Source: Moraxella sp.
Lineage (GTDB): Bacteria > Pseudomonadota > Gammaproteobacteria > Pseudomonadales > Moraxellaceae
Direction: 5' to 3'
Assembly (NCBI RefSeq): GCF_030525845.1
Contig: NZ_JAUNDY010000001.1
Coordinates: 118,639-182,638, forward strand
Length of the DNA: 64,000 nucleotides
Positions 46,558 to 55,993 of this stretch are shown here, one piece after another (the stretch's first letter is position 1; each line of letters opens with the position of its first letter). Made by a program: the position numbers and the translations under genes. Under the pieces are notes generated by a model that was not told the DNA's origin, made no database searches, and saw nothing but the letters and a program-made list of their open reading frames with translations.

Positions 46558-47274
46558 ATGACAAAATCAATTTATCCTGTCATTACCATTGATGGCCCAA
46601 GTGGTGCAGGCAAAGGCACAATTGCTTATCGTCTTGCCGAGCATTTTGGCTTTAATCTCCTAGATAGTGGTGCTTTATATCGCATTGTGGGTTTGCTTGC
46701 GTTTAAACAGGGCATTTTGACCAATGACATTTTAAATGGCAAAACAGACAATGACTTTGAATCAAAAGTTGCCGAATTAACCCAATCTTTACAGCTGGAT
46801 TTTGTGATTAACAAAGAACGCCAAACGGTGGAAATCGTGATAGATGGTAAGCCTTTGGCGGACGACATTCGCACCGAGACGGTGGGGGCGTACGCCTCTA
46901 AGGTGGCGACTTTACCAAGCGTTCGCACCGCCTTGCTCGATGTTCAGCGACACATGGCAAGCCGTTCAGGGCTGGTGGCAGATGGTCGAGACATGGGGAC
47001 GGTGATTTTTCCAGAGGCGACTGCCAAGATTTTTTTGACCGCAAGTAGTGTTGCCCGTGCTGACCGCCGTGTTAAGCAGTTGATAAATAACGGAAAAATT
47101 GCCGATTATGACAAGATTTTGGCAGAAATCAACGCACGGGACGAACAAGACCAAAACCGTGCCGTTGCCCCCCTAAAACCTGCCGATGATGCCTTGATGG
47201 TTGATAGTTCAGAAATGAACATTGATGAGGTGTTTGCCAAATGCGTGGCATTTATCAAGGAAAAAATGGCGTGA
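46558..47274 (+). CDS. cmk: Cytidylate kinase
   Basis: 238 aa. Phosphorylates CMP and dCMP with ATP. P-loop ITIDGPSGAGKGTIAYRLAEHFGF, DSGALYRIVGLLAF, DGRDMGTVIFPEATAKIFLTASSVARADRR and a C-terminal D-S-S-E segment are typical. I took the ATG giving MTKSIYPVITIDG; a TATAAT 24 bases upstream may be its -10. It stands before rpsA, the order also found in E. coli. Confidence 0.96.
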   Translation: MTKSIYPVITIDGPSGAGKGTIAYRLAEHFGFNLLDSGALYRIVGLLAFKQGILTNDILNGKTDNDFESKVAELTQSLQLDFVINKERQTVEIVIDGKPLADDIRTETVGAYASKVATLPSVRTALLDVQRHMASRSGLVADGRDMGTVIFPEATAKIFLTASSVARADRRVKQLINNGKIADYDKILAEINARDEQDQNRAVAPLKPADDALMVDSSEMNIDEVFAKCVAFIKEKMA

Positions 47275-47320
47275 TTGCAATACGGACATGCAATTTATTT
47301 GTGAATTGAAACTTTAAACC

Positions 47321-47349
47321 TTGCTTATTTGCAAAACTTGTATTATAAT
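47321..47349 (+). promoter_or_regulatory. rpsA promoter
   Basis: TTGCTT, 17 bases, TATAAT. Predicted transcript start is about 105 bases before the rpsA ATG. Confidence 0.65.
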
Positions 47350-47364
47350 CGCAAAGATTTTTTG

Positions 47365-47440
47365 TGGCTTGTCAAGCCAAAACTAGCACTTCTTGACAAA
47401 GTCCACGCAACGTGAACCGTACTGGCTAGACAGGCTACGG
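47365..47440 (+). promoter_or_regulatory. Structured rpsA leader, probable S1 autoregulation site
   Basis: Three possible hairpins lie in series: TGGCTT/AAGCCA around GTC (47365-47379), GTCCACG/CGTGAAC around CAA with one mismatch (47401-47417), and CCGTACTG against CAG-GC-TACGG (47417-47440). U- and A-rich sequence follows up to the start codon, with only a weak AAGG. In E. coli a leader with three hairpins mediates repression by S1; the resemblance is in layout, not sequence. Confidence 0.5.
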
Positions 47441-47460
47441 CTATTTTTAAGGTAAATTAA

Positions 47461-49131
47461 ATGGTATCATTTGCTGAACTGTTTGAACAAAGCAATGCAA
47501 ACGAAGTAAAAGTTGAAATCGGTGCAGTTATTCAAGGTAAAGTTGTCGCTATTGACAGCGACTGGATTACTGTGGACACTGGATTGAAGTCTGAGGGCAT
47601 CATTGAGCGTGCTGAATTTTTAAATGAAGCTGGCGAGCTTGAAGTAGCTTTGGGCGACACTGTGGACGTAGTGATTGAGAAAGTTGATAACGGCATGGGT
47701 CAAACAGTGCTTTCTCGTGAAAAAGCCAAGCGTGAAGAAAGCTGGCGTGCACTTGAACAAATTCATGAGAATGATGAAATTGTTACCGGTCTAATCTCTT
47801 CAAAAGTTAAAGGCGGCTTTACTGTTGAGATTGGCTCTGTGCGTGCTTTCCTGCCAGGTTCTTTGGTAGATGTACGTCCTATCCGTGAGACTACTCACCT
47901 AGAAGGCAAAGAGCTAGAATTTAAAGTTATTAAAATTGACAAAATCCGCAACAACATCGTGGTGTCTCGCCGTGCCGTTATGGAAGCTGAAAACAGTGCC
48001 GAGCGTGATGAGCTACTAGCCAAGCTAGAAGAAGGTATGGAAGTGGTGGGTATCGTTAAGAACCTAACCGACTACGGTGCGTTTGTTGATTTGGGCGGCA
48101 TTGACGGCTTGCTACACATTACCGACATGGCTTGGAAGCGTATCAAGCACCCATCAGAGGCGGTAGAAGTTGGTCAAGAGCTTAAAGTTAAAGTATTGAA
48201 GTTTGACCGTGAGCGTAACCGTGTAAGCTTGGGTCTAAAACAGCTAGGTGCTGACCCATGGAGCGAAGTTGAGCAAACCTACCCAGTAGGTACTATTACC
48301 AAAGCTCGTGTTACTAACCTAACCGACTATGGCTGTTTTGCTGAAATCGCCGAAGGCATTGAAGGCTTGGTGCACGTTTCTGAAATGGATCACACCAACA
48401 AAAACATTCACCCATCAAAAGTTGTTCAAGTGGGCGACGAAGTAAACGTGATGGTTCTAGAAATCGATGGCGAGCGTCGTCGTATCAGCTTGGGCATCAA
48501 ACAAACTATGGCAAACCCATGGGAAGAGTTTGATAAAAAATACTCAAAAGGTGACAAAATCACTGGTACCATCAAATCAATTACTGACTTTGGTCTATTC
48601 ATTGGTCTAGAAGGCGGTATTGATGGTTTGGTGCACTTGTCTGACATCTCTTGGACTGAAAATGGCGAAGAGGCTATCCGTAGCTATACCAAAGGCGACA
48701 CCGTAGAAGCACAAGTTCTACAAGTAGATGCAGAAGCCAATCGTATCAGCTTGGGTATTAAACAACTAAGCTCTGACTCTTTTGGCGAATACTTGGCGAC
48801 CAATGAGCGTGGTGCTATTGTTAAAGGTACTGTTAAAGAAGTTGATGCCAAAGGTGCCGTAATTTCTTTGGCAGATGATGTGGAAGGCTATCTAGCTGCT
48901 GCTGACATCGCTCGTGAACGTACTGAAGACGCCTCAAAAGTACTAAACGTTGGCGATGAAGTGGAAGCCAAAATCGTCCGTGCCGATCGCAAAGCTCGTA
49001 CCATCACTTTGTCTATCAAAGCAAAAGATGAAGCTGATGAACGTCAAGCCATTAAAGAGCTTTCTAGTGTTGCCACAGAAAATCAACCAAAAACCTTAGG
49101 CGACATTTTCGCTGATCAACTAAAAGGTTAA
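47461..49131 (+). CDS. rpsA: 30S ribosomal protein S1
   Basis: 556 aa with six S1 (OB-fold) repeats, e.g. [48 protein letters not shown] and [28 protein letters not shown]. It binds mRNA leaders on the small subunit and unfolds them for initiation. The length matches E. coli S1 (557 aa). Followed by a strong terminator, and then ihfB as in many proteobacteria. Confidence 0.98.
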   Translation: MVSFAELFEQSNANEVKVEIGAVIQGKVVAIDSDWITVDTGLKSEGIIERAEFLNEAGELEVALGDTVDVVIEKVDNGMGQTVLSREKAKREESWRALEQIHENDEIVTGLISSKVKGGFTVEIGSVRAFLPGSLVDVRPIRETTHLEGKELEFKVIKIDKIRNNIVVSRRAVMEAENSAERDELLAKLEEGMEVVGIVKNLTDYGAFVDLGGIDGLLHITDMAWKRIKHPSEAVEVGQELKVKVLKFDRERNRVSLGLKQLGADPWSEVEQTYPVGTITKARVTNLTDYGCFAEIAEGIEGLVHVSEMDHTNKNIHPSKVVQVGDEVNVMVLEIDGERRRISLGIKQTMANPWEEFDKKYSKGDKITGTIKSITDFGLFIGLEGGIDGLVHLSDISWTENGEEAIRSYTKGDTVEAQVLQVDAEANRISLGIKQLSSDSFGEYLATNERGAIVKGTVKEVDAKGAVISLADDVEGYLAAADIARERTEDASKVLNVGDEVEAKIVRADRKARTITLSIKAKDEADERQAIKELSSVATENQPKTLGDIFADQLKG

Positions 49132-49144
49132 TTGGCAACTAAAC

Positions 49145-49178
49145 AAAAAGACCTTGGAGGAATTCAAGGTCTTTTTTT
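49145..49178 (+). terminator. Terminator after rpsA
   Basis: AAAAAGACCTTG and CAAGGTCTTTTT form a perfect 12-bp stem with an 8-base loop and a T run. Confidence 0.9.
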
Positions 49179-49344
49179 AAATGAGTAATAAATGACAAAA
49201 AATTGGTTTTAATTTTACAAAAATTGCGGTATTATTTGAGTCTTAAAGTAGCTCTTATAAAACAAAGCAGGTTATTGTGGTGTACGTATTCACTGTAATT
49301 TATGCTCAATACCGTACCTTGTTGAAATGGTTTTGGAGAATACA

Positions 49345-49665
49345 ATGCAAACAGCAGAGCATGACAGCAAATCTTTGATTTTAAAAAAGTCGGATTTAAT
49401 AGCTAATGTCGTTCATCGATGTGAAAATTTAGAAGAGGCGGTGGTTGATGAGGCGGTGCGTGAAATCTTGGACATGATGACGTATAGCATCTCCAAAAAT
49501 GAAAGGGTGGAGATTAGAGGCTTTGGTAGTTTTTGTCTACACCATCGTGATGCACGCAGAGCCAGAAATCCCAAAACGGGAGAATATGTGGACGTAGATG
49601 CAAAGGCTGTACCTCATTTTAAACCTGGTAAGGCATTGCGTGAATTGGTTGATGTGGCAGGGTAG
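49345..49665 (+). CDS. ihfB: Integration host factor, beta subunit
   Basis: 106-aa DNA-bending protein of the HU/IHF family; pairs with IhfA. LILKKSDLIANVVHRCENLEEAVVDEAVREILDMM, RVEIRGFGSFCLHHRDARRARNPKTGEYVDVDAKAVPHFKPGKALRELV are diagnostic. I chose the ATG with GGAGA a few bases upstream, six codons into the open frame. lapA starts nine bases after the stop. Confidence 0.94.
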   Translation: MQTAEHDSKSLILKKSDLIANVVHRCENLEEAVVDEAVREILDMMTYSISKNERVEIRGFGSFCLHHRDARRARNPKTGEYVDVDAKAVPHFKPGKALRELVDVAG

Positions 49666-49673
49666 GTAAGATA

Positions 49674-50048
49674 ATGTTTTTATTTATTACGGTTTTGTTG
49701 ATGGTATTTTTTGGGTATGCCATCGCATTGGTGCTTGCCAACAACAGTGAAATTGCTGTTAATCTACTTTTTTTGCAAGTGCCGACCACCAATTTGGGTT
49801 TGTTGTTGATTGTTAGTATCGTACTGGGTGTATTGATTGGTATTTTGTTGTCCTTGTTGCTGTTTAGAGTGCTGCAAAATAAACTTGAAATTCGTCGCCT
49901 TCAAAAAGAAAAGGCAGAATTACAGGCAAAACTCAATGAGGCAAACATCGTTATTGAACACTCTCGAAATTCTCACATACTTACTGATGAGACTTCAAAT
50001 ATTCAAACAGACAGTTCTGTGTCGTCTACTCACGAAGAGAGGTTGTAA
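49674..50048 (+). CDS. lapA: LapA-domain membrane protein
   Basis: 124 aa, DUF1049/LapA family. Two membrane helices (residues 2-22 and 43-66) and a cytoplasmic coiled-coil tail ([25 protein letters not shown]). In E. coli LapA works beside LapB in regulating LPS synthesis through LpxC turnover; here no lapB follows, pyrF does, starting two bases after the stop. Confidence 0.82.
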   Translation: MFLFITVLLMVFFGYAIALVLANNSEIAVNLLFLQVPTTNLGLLLIVSIVLGVLIGILLSLLLFRVLQNKLEIRRLQKEKAELQAKLNEANIVIEHSRNSHILTDETSNIQTDSSVSSTHEERL

Positions 50049-50050
50049 AC

Positions 50051-50749
50051 ATGCATGAGTCTCTAAAATCGCCCATCGTTGTGGCTGTGGATAAGCATGA
50101 TTTATCATCGGCATTGGCACTGGCTGATGAATTAGACCCTGCATTGTGCCGTCTAAAAGTGGGCAAAGAGCTATTTACTGCATGTGGCGTAGAAGTGGTT
50201 CGCTCATTTCATCAGCGTGGTTTTGAGGTGTTTTTGGACTTAAAGTTCCACGATATTCCCAATACAACCGCTCAGGCGGTTTTGGCAGCGGCAGATTTGG
50301 GTGTGTGGATGGTTAATGTGCATGCCTCCATCGGTTCTGAGGCGATGGCTTTGTGTCGCCGTAGACTGGACGAGGGAGATTATCGCACGCTACTGATTGC
50401 TGTTACGGTGCTAACCTCCATGACACAAAATACGTTATTGGAACTAGGGGTGCATGGCTCATTGGAGGAGCACGTGCTTCGTTTGGCAGGTCTAGCACAT
50501 CGTGCAGGGTTGGACGGTGTCGTCTGTTCGGCACAAGAAGCCAAAAAATTAAAAGAGACATTTGGGTCGGATTTTAAATTGGTAACGCCTGGCATTCGCT
50601 TGTCTAATGATGATAAAAACGACCAAAAACGTGTCTGCACGCCTTGTGAGGCATTGAGCAATGGTTCGGACTATTTGGTTATTGGGCGTTCTATTACTGG
50701 TGCAAATAACCCCAACCAAAAATTAAGAGAAATCTTAACCATAATTTAA
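50051..50749 (+). CDS. pyrF: Orotidine 5'-phosphate decarboxylase
   Basis: 232 aa. Last step of UMP synthesis. [20 protein letters not shown], the catalytic [17 protein letters not shown] (Lys and Asp residues), and the phosphate-binding LVTPGIRLS and [14 protein letters not shown] are standard. AGAGAGG lies shortly before the ATG. The order lapA-pyrF is common in gammaproteobacteria. Confidence 0.97.
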   Translation: MHESLKSPIVVAVDKHDLSSALALADELDPALCRLKVGKELFTACGVEVVRSFHQRGFEVFLDLKFHDIPNTTAQAVLAAADLGVWMVNVHASIGSEAMALCRRRLDEGDYRTLLIAVTVLTSMTQNTLLELGVHGSLEEHVLRLAGLAHRAGLDGVVCSAQEAKKLKETFGSDFKLVTPGIRLSNDDKNDQKRVCTPCEALSNGSDYLVIGRSITGANNPNQKLREILTII

Positions 50750-50797
50750 GAGATGTGCCAGTACTCTAAATGTGCAATTTCAATCATGTTAAATTAA

Positions 50798-50823
50798 AAA
50801 GCCCTGACATTTATCAGGGCTTT
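50798..50823. terminator. Bidirectional terminator between pyrF and ffh
   Basis: AAAGCCCTGA and TCAGGGCTTT, a perfect 10-bp stem with a 6-base loop, flanked by A and T, between convergent genes. Confidence 0.85.
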
Positions 50824-50835
50824 GGTTTATGAAGA

Positions 50836-52383
50836 TTAAAAACGCTTTTTAAACTTGCCGCCTAAGGCATTTTGGGCGTTTTGTAACTCGTTCATTTTTT
50901 GGCGAACTTGCTCTTCGCTCATGCCCAAATTGATGGTGCTTGGGTCAAGTCCCATTTCATGAATTTCATTGGTCATTTTGGCGAAATCTTGCTGTTTATT
51001 GCCACCAAACAATGGACCGCCTCCACTCATGCCTTTGGTAAGACCTTGTACCGCTCTCATCATTTTTTCGATGCCGTCAGGACGGCTAATCATTTTCATC
51101 ATTTTTGCCATTTGTTTATGCTGTTTTAGTAGGGCATTGACATCTTGGATTTGTTTGCCAGAGCCAGCGGCAATACGGCGTTTACGACTGGGGGTGATTT
51201 TGTCAGGGTTTTGGCGTTCAAAGGGGGTCATGGAGTGAATGAGTGCTTCCATTTGCTTGACCTTTTCCTCAGGCTTGGCTTGTGCTAGGGCTTCTTGGAT
51301 GTTTGCTCCGCTCATGCCCGGCATTTTGTCCAAAAATCCTGCCATGCCTCCCATGTTTTTCATTTGTTGAAATTGGGTAAGCAGGTCATCAAGGTCGAAC
51401 TCGCCACCTTTTTGGATTTTTTGAGCCATGCGTTCGGCTTGTTCACGGTCGATTTTGTTTTCAACCTCTTCCACCAAACTAAGCACGTCGCCCATACCCA
51501 AGATACGCTGGGCGATACGCTCAGGGTGGAAAAGTTCTAGGGCTTCTAATTTTTCGCCACGACCCAAAAATTTAATGGGTTTACCCGTAATGACACGCAC
51601 CGACAACGCTGCACCACCACGAGCGTCCCCGTCCGTTTTGGTTAAAATCACACCTGTCAAGGGTAGGGCATCGTTAAAGGCTTTGGCAGTGTTGGCGGCA
51701 TCTTGACCTGTCATAGAGTCCACGACAAATAGAGTCTCGGTGGGGTTGACGGCTTCGGTCAGCTCTTTGATTTCGGTCATCATCTCCTCATCAATCGCTA
51801 GGCGACCTGCGGTGTCAATGATGAGAATGTCAGCAAATTGGATTTTGGCTTGTTCAATGGCACGGTTTGCGATGTCAATGGGTTTTTCGTCCACGCTTGA
51901 CGGCACGAACATTGCTCCAACTTGGCTTGCGACAAATTCAAGTTGATTGATGGCAGCAGGGCGGTACACGTCCGCTGAGACGAGCATGACTTTTTTGCCT
52001 TGTTTGTCTTGCAAAAATTTAGCCAGCTTACCTGCAGTGGTGGTCTTACCCGCCCCTTGCAAACCTGCTAGCAGATAAACCACAGGCGGTTTACCTGTCA
52101 TTTCTAGGGCTTGGTTGGCACTACCCATCATCTCGGTAAGCTCGTCATAGACGATTTTGACGAAAGCCTGACCCGGTGCAAGTTCTTTTAGCACCTCTTG
52201 ACCGAGCGCCTGTGCTTTTACTTTGGCGACAAAATCACGAGCCACAGGCAGGGCAACGTCCGCCTCTAAAAGTGCCATGCGTACTTCACGCAACGTGTCT
52301 TTGATGTTATCTTCGGTCAGGGTGCTTTGTCCAGCAAGCTTATGTAGCGAGCCAGAGAGTCGTTCGGTTAAGGTGTCAAACAT
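50836..52383 (-). CDS. ffh: Signal recognition particle protein Ffh
   Basis: 515-aa SRP54 GTPase that binds 4.5S RNA and signal sequences of membrane proteins. NG domain: GLQGAGKTTTAGKLAKFL (G1), DTAGRLAIDEEMM (G3), TKTDGDARGGAALS (G4). The Met-rich M domain runs from about residue 300 with the RNA-binding SGKQIQDVNALLKQHKQMAKMMKMI. It is longer than the E. coli protein (453 aa), with an extended C-terminus. Confidence 0.97.
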   Translation of the reverse strand: MFDTLTERLSGSLHKLAGQSTLTEDNIKDTLREVRMALLEADVALPVARDFVAKVKAQALGQEVLKELAPGQAFVKIVYDELTEMMGSANQALEMTGKPPVVYLLAGLQGAGKTTTAGKLAKFLQDKQGKKVMLVSADVYRPAAINQLEFVASQVGAMFVPSSVDEKPIDIANRAIEQAKIQFADILIIDTAGRLAIDEEMMTEIKELTEAVNPTETLFVVDSMTGQDAANTAKAFNDALPLTGVILTKTDGDARGGAALSVRVITGKPIKFLGRGEKLEALELFHPERIAQRILGMGDVLSLVEEVENKIDREQAERMAQKIQKGGEFDLDDLLTQFQQMKNMGGMAGFLDKMPGMSGANIQEALAQAKPEEKVKQMEALIHSMTPFERQNPDKITPSRKRRIAAGSGKQIQDVNALLKQHKQMAKMMKMISRPDGIEKMMRAVQGLTKGMSGGGPLFGGNKQQDFAKMTNEIHEMGLDPSTINLGMSEEQVRQKMNELQNAQNALGGKFKKRF

Positions 52384-52488
52384 AGCAATTCCAAAATTAA
52401 AGAAAATTTAGGTTATTTTATGATAAATTGAAAAATTATGCTATTATTATTGCATATTTTGTACCAATTTTATGATAAAGAGGTAGTT

Positions 52489-53286
52489 GTGTTTGCTGTG
52501 TATGTGGTTGGCATGCTGATTTATGCAGGTGTGGGTCTGCATTTGTATTATGCATTGATTAAAAATCAGCCAATTTTAAGAATGATGACACTATCGGCAT
52601 TGCTGGTTGCCATTGTCTTGCATGGCTATTTGCTGACACCGCAGATTATCACGCCTTATGGTCTAAACTTTAACATTTTTAATGCGTTGAGCTTGATTGG
52701 GTTATTTTGTTCACTGTTTTTTGTGTTGTTTAGCTTGTATCGCCCTATTTTAAGTTTGGGCGTGCTTGCTGTGCCAACGGCGTTGGTGGGTATGAGCTTT
52801 GGGCAGTTTGGGCATGCACCATATCAGCCTCTAACCAACATGAATTTGGGTTTACAAATCCACATCTTGCTGTCCTTTGGGGCATATTGCGTGCTACTGA
52901 TGGCGTGTGTTCAGGCATTGATTTTAAAATTACAAATCCGTGAACTTAAACATCAAACCATCAATCGTTTTTGGGTGGCAAAACTGCCATCACTTCAAAG
53001 CATGGAAGGCTTGTTATTTGACATGATACTCATGGGTTTTGTGATTTTGAGTGTCGCCATTGGTATGGGGCTTGTTTTTACTTACGATGTGATGGCTCAA
53101 CATGTGGCACATAAGCTGGTGTTTAGTGTGTTGTCGTGGGTGGTGTTTGGGGTGTTTATCATGGGGCATTATCGATGGGGGTGGCGAGGCAAAAAAGCTT
53201 CCAACTTTACCATTTATGGGTTTATTTTGCTCGCCATAGGTTTTGTGGGATCAAAGGCGGTCTTGGAGTTGATTTTAAATCGGTAA
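52489..53286 (+). CDS. ypjD: YpjD/CcsA-like inner-membrane protein
   Basis: 265 aa with eight or so membrane helices, of the cytochrome c assembly (CcsA/CcmF-like) superfamily, YpjD branch. NLGLQIHILLSFGAYCVLLMACVQALILKLQIRELK and GHYRWGWRGKKASNFTIYGFILLAIGFVGSKAVLELI match E. coli YpjD. I chose the GTG with AAGAGG five bases upstream, because it gives the E. coli length (263 aa); an ATG 17 codons upstream has no binding site. Divergent from ffh, its usual neighbour. Confidence 0.85.
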   Translation: MFAVYVVGMLIYAGVGLHLYYALIKNQPILRMMTLSALLVAIVLHGYLLTPQIITPYGLNFNIFNALSLIGLFCSLFFVLFSLYRPILSLGVLAVPTALVGMSFGQFGHAPYQPLTNMNLGLQIHILLSFGAYCVLLMACVQALILKLQIRELKHQTINRFWVAKLPSLQSMEGLLFDMILMGFVILSVAIGMGLVFTYDVMAQHVAHKLVFSVLSWVVFGVFIMGHYRWGWRGKKASNFTIYGFILLAIGFVGSKAVLELILNR

Positions 53287-53299
53287 ACTACAAAAACCG

Positions 53300-54334
53300 T
53301 TATAAATGCTCATTTAATAATAAAACTGTCTCGCCTGCTTTTTTAACATCATCAAGACTAAGGTGTTTTTGTCCGCTTAGGGCTTGTCGCCATTTTCTTG
53401 CCCCTGTCAGTCCTTGAAACAGTCCTAAATAATGACGCATGACCAAAGTCAAAGGCACGCCCGATTTTTCAAAATCCGCCAATAGTACCAATAATTTCTC
53501 AAAAATTTCTCGGTGGGTTGGTGCACTTTCGCCCCACAAACTCATCATTTGACCCAAAAGCATGGGGTTGTGGTAAGCCTCTCGCCCAATCATCACGCCG
53601 TCCACACAATTTAAGTGCGTTGTAATTTCGTCAAGCGTTTTGATTCCGCCATTAATTTCGATAAAAAGCTGGGGAAATTCTTGTTTTAAGCGATAAACCT
53701 CATCGTAGCGTAGGGGTGGAATTTCTCGGTTTTCTTTGGGGGATAAGCCATTTAAAATCGCAATGCGAGCATGCACAATAAAATGCGTGCACCCCATATC
53801 CGCTACCGTACCCACAAAATCACGCATAAACTCATAACTGTCAAACTCATCAATGCCAATGCGGTGTTTGACGGTAACAGGGATATTGACGCTGTCTCGC
53901 ATGGCTTTGACGCAGTCTGCCACAAGGGGGGCTTCTGCCATCAGACACGCCCCAATCTTATTAAACTGGACACGATCGGAGGGGCAACCGACATTTAAGT
54001 TAATCTCGGTGTAGCCGTAGTCTTGCCCTAACTTGGCACACTTGGCAAGCTTGTCAGGGTTACTCCCACCAAGTTGCAACACCACAGGCGGTTCATTATC
54101 AAAAAATTGCAAATGATGGTCGGTATAGCCTTGCAAAATCGCCCCTGTGCTAATCATCTCGGTGTATAGATAAGTATAAGGATTTAACAGACGGGCAAAA
54201 GTCCTTTGATGGGAAGTCGTCCAATCAATCATAGGTGCGACACTAATTCTCTTGGTATTTGATTTTAAAGCGTTTTGTAGGGAAAGCATTGGTGGATAAG
54301 CCTTTGGGTTGTTTGTATGTTTGTCGGTTTTCAT
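53300..54334 (-). CDS. dusA: tRNA-dihydrouridine synthase A
   Basis: FMN-dependent enzyme that reduces uridines 20/20a of tRNA D-loops. RISVAPMIDWTTSHQRTFARLL, PPVVLQLGGSNPDKLAKCAKLGQDYGYTEINLNVGCPSDRVQ with the catalytic Cys, and FIEINGGIKTLDEI are diagnostic. About 344 aa. The N-terminus is uncertain: MKTDKHTN, MLSLQNAL and a longer MWRKCG start are all open, and none has a good binding site. This fits a 5' end rewritten by the integrase element next door. Confidence 0.93.
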   Translation of the reverse strand: MKTDKHTNNPKAYPPMLSLQNALKSNTKRISVAPMIDWTTSHQRTFARLLNPYTYLYTEMISTGAILQGYTDHHLQFFDNEPPVVLQLGGSNPDKLAKCAKLGQDYGYTEINLNVGCPSDRVQFNKIGACLMAEAPLVADCVKAMRDSVNIPVTVKHRIGIDEFDSYEFMRDFVGTVADMGCTHFIVHARIAILNGLSPKENREIPPLRYDEVYRLKQEFPQLFIEINGGIKTLDEITTHLNCVDGVMIGREAYHNPMLLGQMMSLWGESAPTHREIFEKLLVLLADFEKSGVPLTLVMRHYLGLFQGLTGARKWRQALSGQKHLSLDDVKKAGETVLLLNEHL

Positions 54335-54381
54335 GCGTTTTTGGTTGTTTTTGTGCGTTTTTGTCGGTATAATTACGCCAC

Positions 54382-54421
54382 ATTTACGCCACAAAATTTT
54401 TTATCGTCTAATGGCGTAAAT
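54382..54421. repeat. Inverted repeat at the dusA/integrase junction
   Basis: ATTTACGCCA and TGGCGTAAAT, perfect 10-bp arms around 20 AT-rich bases, with a further AATTACGCCAC copy just upstream. Candidate attachment-site or integrase-binding sequence. Confidence 0.5.
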
Positions 54422-54439
54422 TTGATACAGGAACACCAC

Positions 54440-54689
54440 ATGGGAACGATTAGCGAACGCAAGCAAAAAGACGGTACAGTCCGTTATCGTGCTGAAATCC
54501 GCATTAACAAAGACGGCACGAAGTTTAGTGAGTCAAAGACGTTTAGTAATAAAACACTTGCTAAGAATTGGCTCAAAAAACGAGCTAGAAACCGACTCTA
54601 CATTATTACAAAAATTGCCTAAAAAGTCCATGTCTTTTGGCGAGCTTGCCACATTGTATGTAGAAAGTGCAGGCGAGTGGTTTGGATGA
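54440..54689 (+). pseudogene. Remnant of a dusA-associated tyrosine integrase
   Basis: The first 50 codons, MGTISERKQKDGTVRYRAEIRIN...TKFSESKTFSNKTLAKNWLKKR, are the N-terminal arm-binding domain of phage and island integrases known to insert in the 5' end of dusA. A frameshift at the A6 run (54575-54580) moves to LETDSTLLQKLPKKSMSFGELATLYVESAG, where the core-binding domain begins, and the frame then stops. The catalytic domain with its Arg/His/Tyr residues is missing. It points away from dusA, as in intact elements. Confidence 0.8.
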
Positions 54690-54795
54690 CAATATTACCT
54701 TTGCTACTGCACCCACAAAGTAGCGTTTTACACCAAAACACGCCTAGTGCTATCCTGTCTACCATCTACATTCAAGATGTTTAACGACACCTCCA

Positions 54796-55341
54796 CTAAA
54801 TCAAACCCCACCCAATTCCCACAATTCCCACAATCCCCACAAAAATCAACAACTCCTTACCCAATTTTTTATGATAAGCGATTAAGGCGGTTTTGTCTTT
54901 TCTGATTTGATAAATGGCATGCAAATATTTTAAAAATGATAACATTAAAAATGCCAAAAACATTGCGATGACAAAATGTCCAAAATTCTGCCGTTCAAAT
55001 GAAATGGGAATAACGGTATTATCTTTAATTTGATATTCTGAATATTCGGTTTGTAATACCCCTTCATTGATATATTGATAATTGCCATTGTCTAAGATTT
55101 TTAAACAAGTTTCCATACAATTGCCATATGGCTCGGTAATTATTGGCTTGGGGTTGGTTTTAAAATCCTGCCAGCGTTGTCCATCAACCATAAATCTTTC
55201 ATTGGGAGTGTCGGTGGGTGTATAATATTCTTTTTCTAATTTGCTAAGGCTGATTGTAATAAGAGCAGTTAATAAAAACCAAAGGTAAAAGATGCCGATG
55301 GTTTTGAATAGGGATAATAGGGTGTGGATAAGTTTTTTCAT
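54796..55341 (-). CDS. Membrane protein of unknown function
   Basis: 181 aa with an N-terminal helix (TIGIFYLWFLLTALITISL), a soluble region of about 75 residues holding two Cys (YGNCMETCLKIL), and two further helices near the C-terminus (FVIAMFLAFLMLSFLKYLHAIY and LLIFVGIVGIVGIGWGL). I do not recognise it. It lies between an integrase remnant and an Uma2-like gene and may be cargo. Confidence 0.6.
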   Translation of the reverse strand: MKKLIHTLLSLFKTIGIFYLWFLLTALITISLSKLEKEYYTPTDTPNERFMVDGQRWQDFKTNPKPIITEPYGNCMETCLKILDNGNYQYINEGVLQTEYSEYQIKDNTVIPISFERQNFGHFVIAMFLAFLMLSFLKYLHAIYQIRKDKTALIAYHKKLGKELLIFVGIVGIVGIGWGLI

Positions 55342-55354
55342 TTAAAACATCCAA

Positions 55355-55930
55355 TTAAAATTCAATATCTTGATAAATATCCGCTACTTTTGCTGTATAA
55401 TCAATGCTATTTAGTTTAAAACTTTGTTCAATGGTAAAATTTTCAGCTTTCCAATCGTTCGCTTTTCTATAAACAAAAATTTGTGGGCTATTTAAATCTA
55501 TCAAAACATATTCTTGCAAACTTTCCAATCTTTGATAATGTTCAAATTTGGCGTTTAATAGGTGTTTATTTTTATCGGTTAAAATTTCAAAAATAATGAT
55601 TGGTTCTGTGGAACAAGGCTTATCACCATTAACGGTTTGTCTTTTTTCAAGAATTGCTTTTGGTAAATAAATATTATCATCGTCAATTTTTACATCAAAA
55701 TATTGTAAAAATAAATGGTCGTCAGATGATTTTCTGTATAAATCAATTAAATTTCCTGTAATTTTAGAAATAATTCTGCCATAATGTAGCGTTAAAATTA
55801 CCATATCATTAATAATTTCATAACGAGTATTTTCAAGACCCTTTGGTGTGTATTCTGTCCAAAGTTTCATTTTTCCAGCGTCATCACGCAATTTTTCAAG
55901 CAATTCTTGTTCATCATCAAATCTTGGCAT
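55355..55930 (-). CDS. Uma2-family (DUF820) nuclease-like protein
   Basis: 191 aa. YEIINDMVILTLHYGRIISKITGNLIDLYRK, YFDVKIDDDNIYLPKAIL, STEPIIIFEILTDKNKHLLNAKFEHYQRLESLQEYVLIDLNSPQIFVYRK follow the Uma2/DUF820 pattern, a PD-(D/E)XK-like fold; the Asp of DDDNIYLPKA and the Glu of IFEIL fit the active site, though this is a loose match. The chosen ATG has GGAGAG four to five bases upstream. Function unknown; such genes are common near mobile elements. Confidence 0.72.
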   Translation of the reverse strand: MPRFDDEQELLEKLRDDAGKMKLWTEYTPKGLENTRYEIINDMVILTLHYGRIISKITGNLIDLYRKSSDDHLFLQYFDVKIDDDNIYLPKAILEKRQTVNGDKPCSTEPIIIFEILTDKNKHLLNAKFEHYQRLESLQEYVLIDLNSPQIFVYRKANDWKAENFTIEQSFKLNSIDYTAKVADIYQDIEF

Positions 55931-55945
55931 TTCTCTCTCCAAAAA

Positions 55946-55975
55946 AATAAGGGAATAATCATTTATTCCCTTATT
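55946..55975 (-). terminator. Terminator after ilvD
   Basis: AATAAGGGAATAA and TTATTCCCTTATT form a perfect 13-bp stem with a TCAT loop; on the minus strand a run of seven T follows. Confidence 0.88.
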
Positions 55976-55993
55976 CTAGCAAATTTACAGCCT

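Noticed and set aside
47393..47398. A perfect TTGACA in the rpsA leader
   Set aside because: No -10 lies at the right distance; the better promoter is at 47321-47349.
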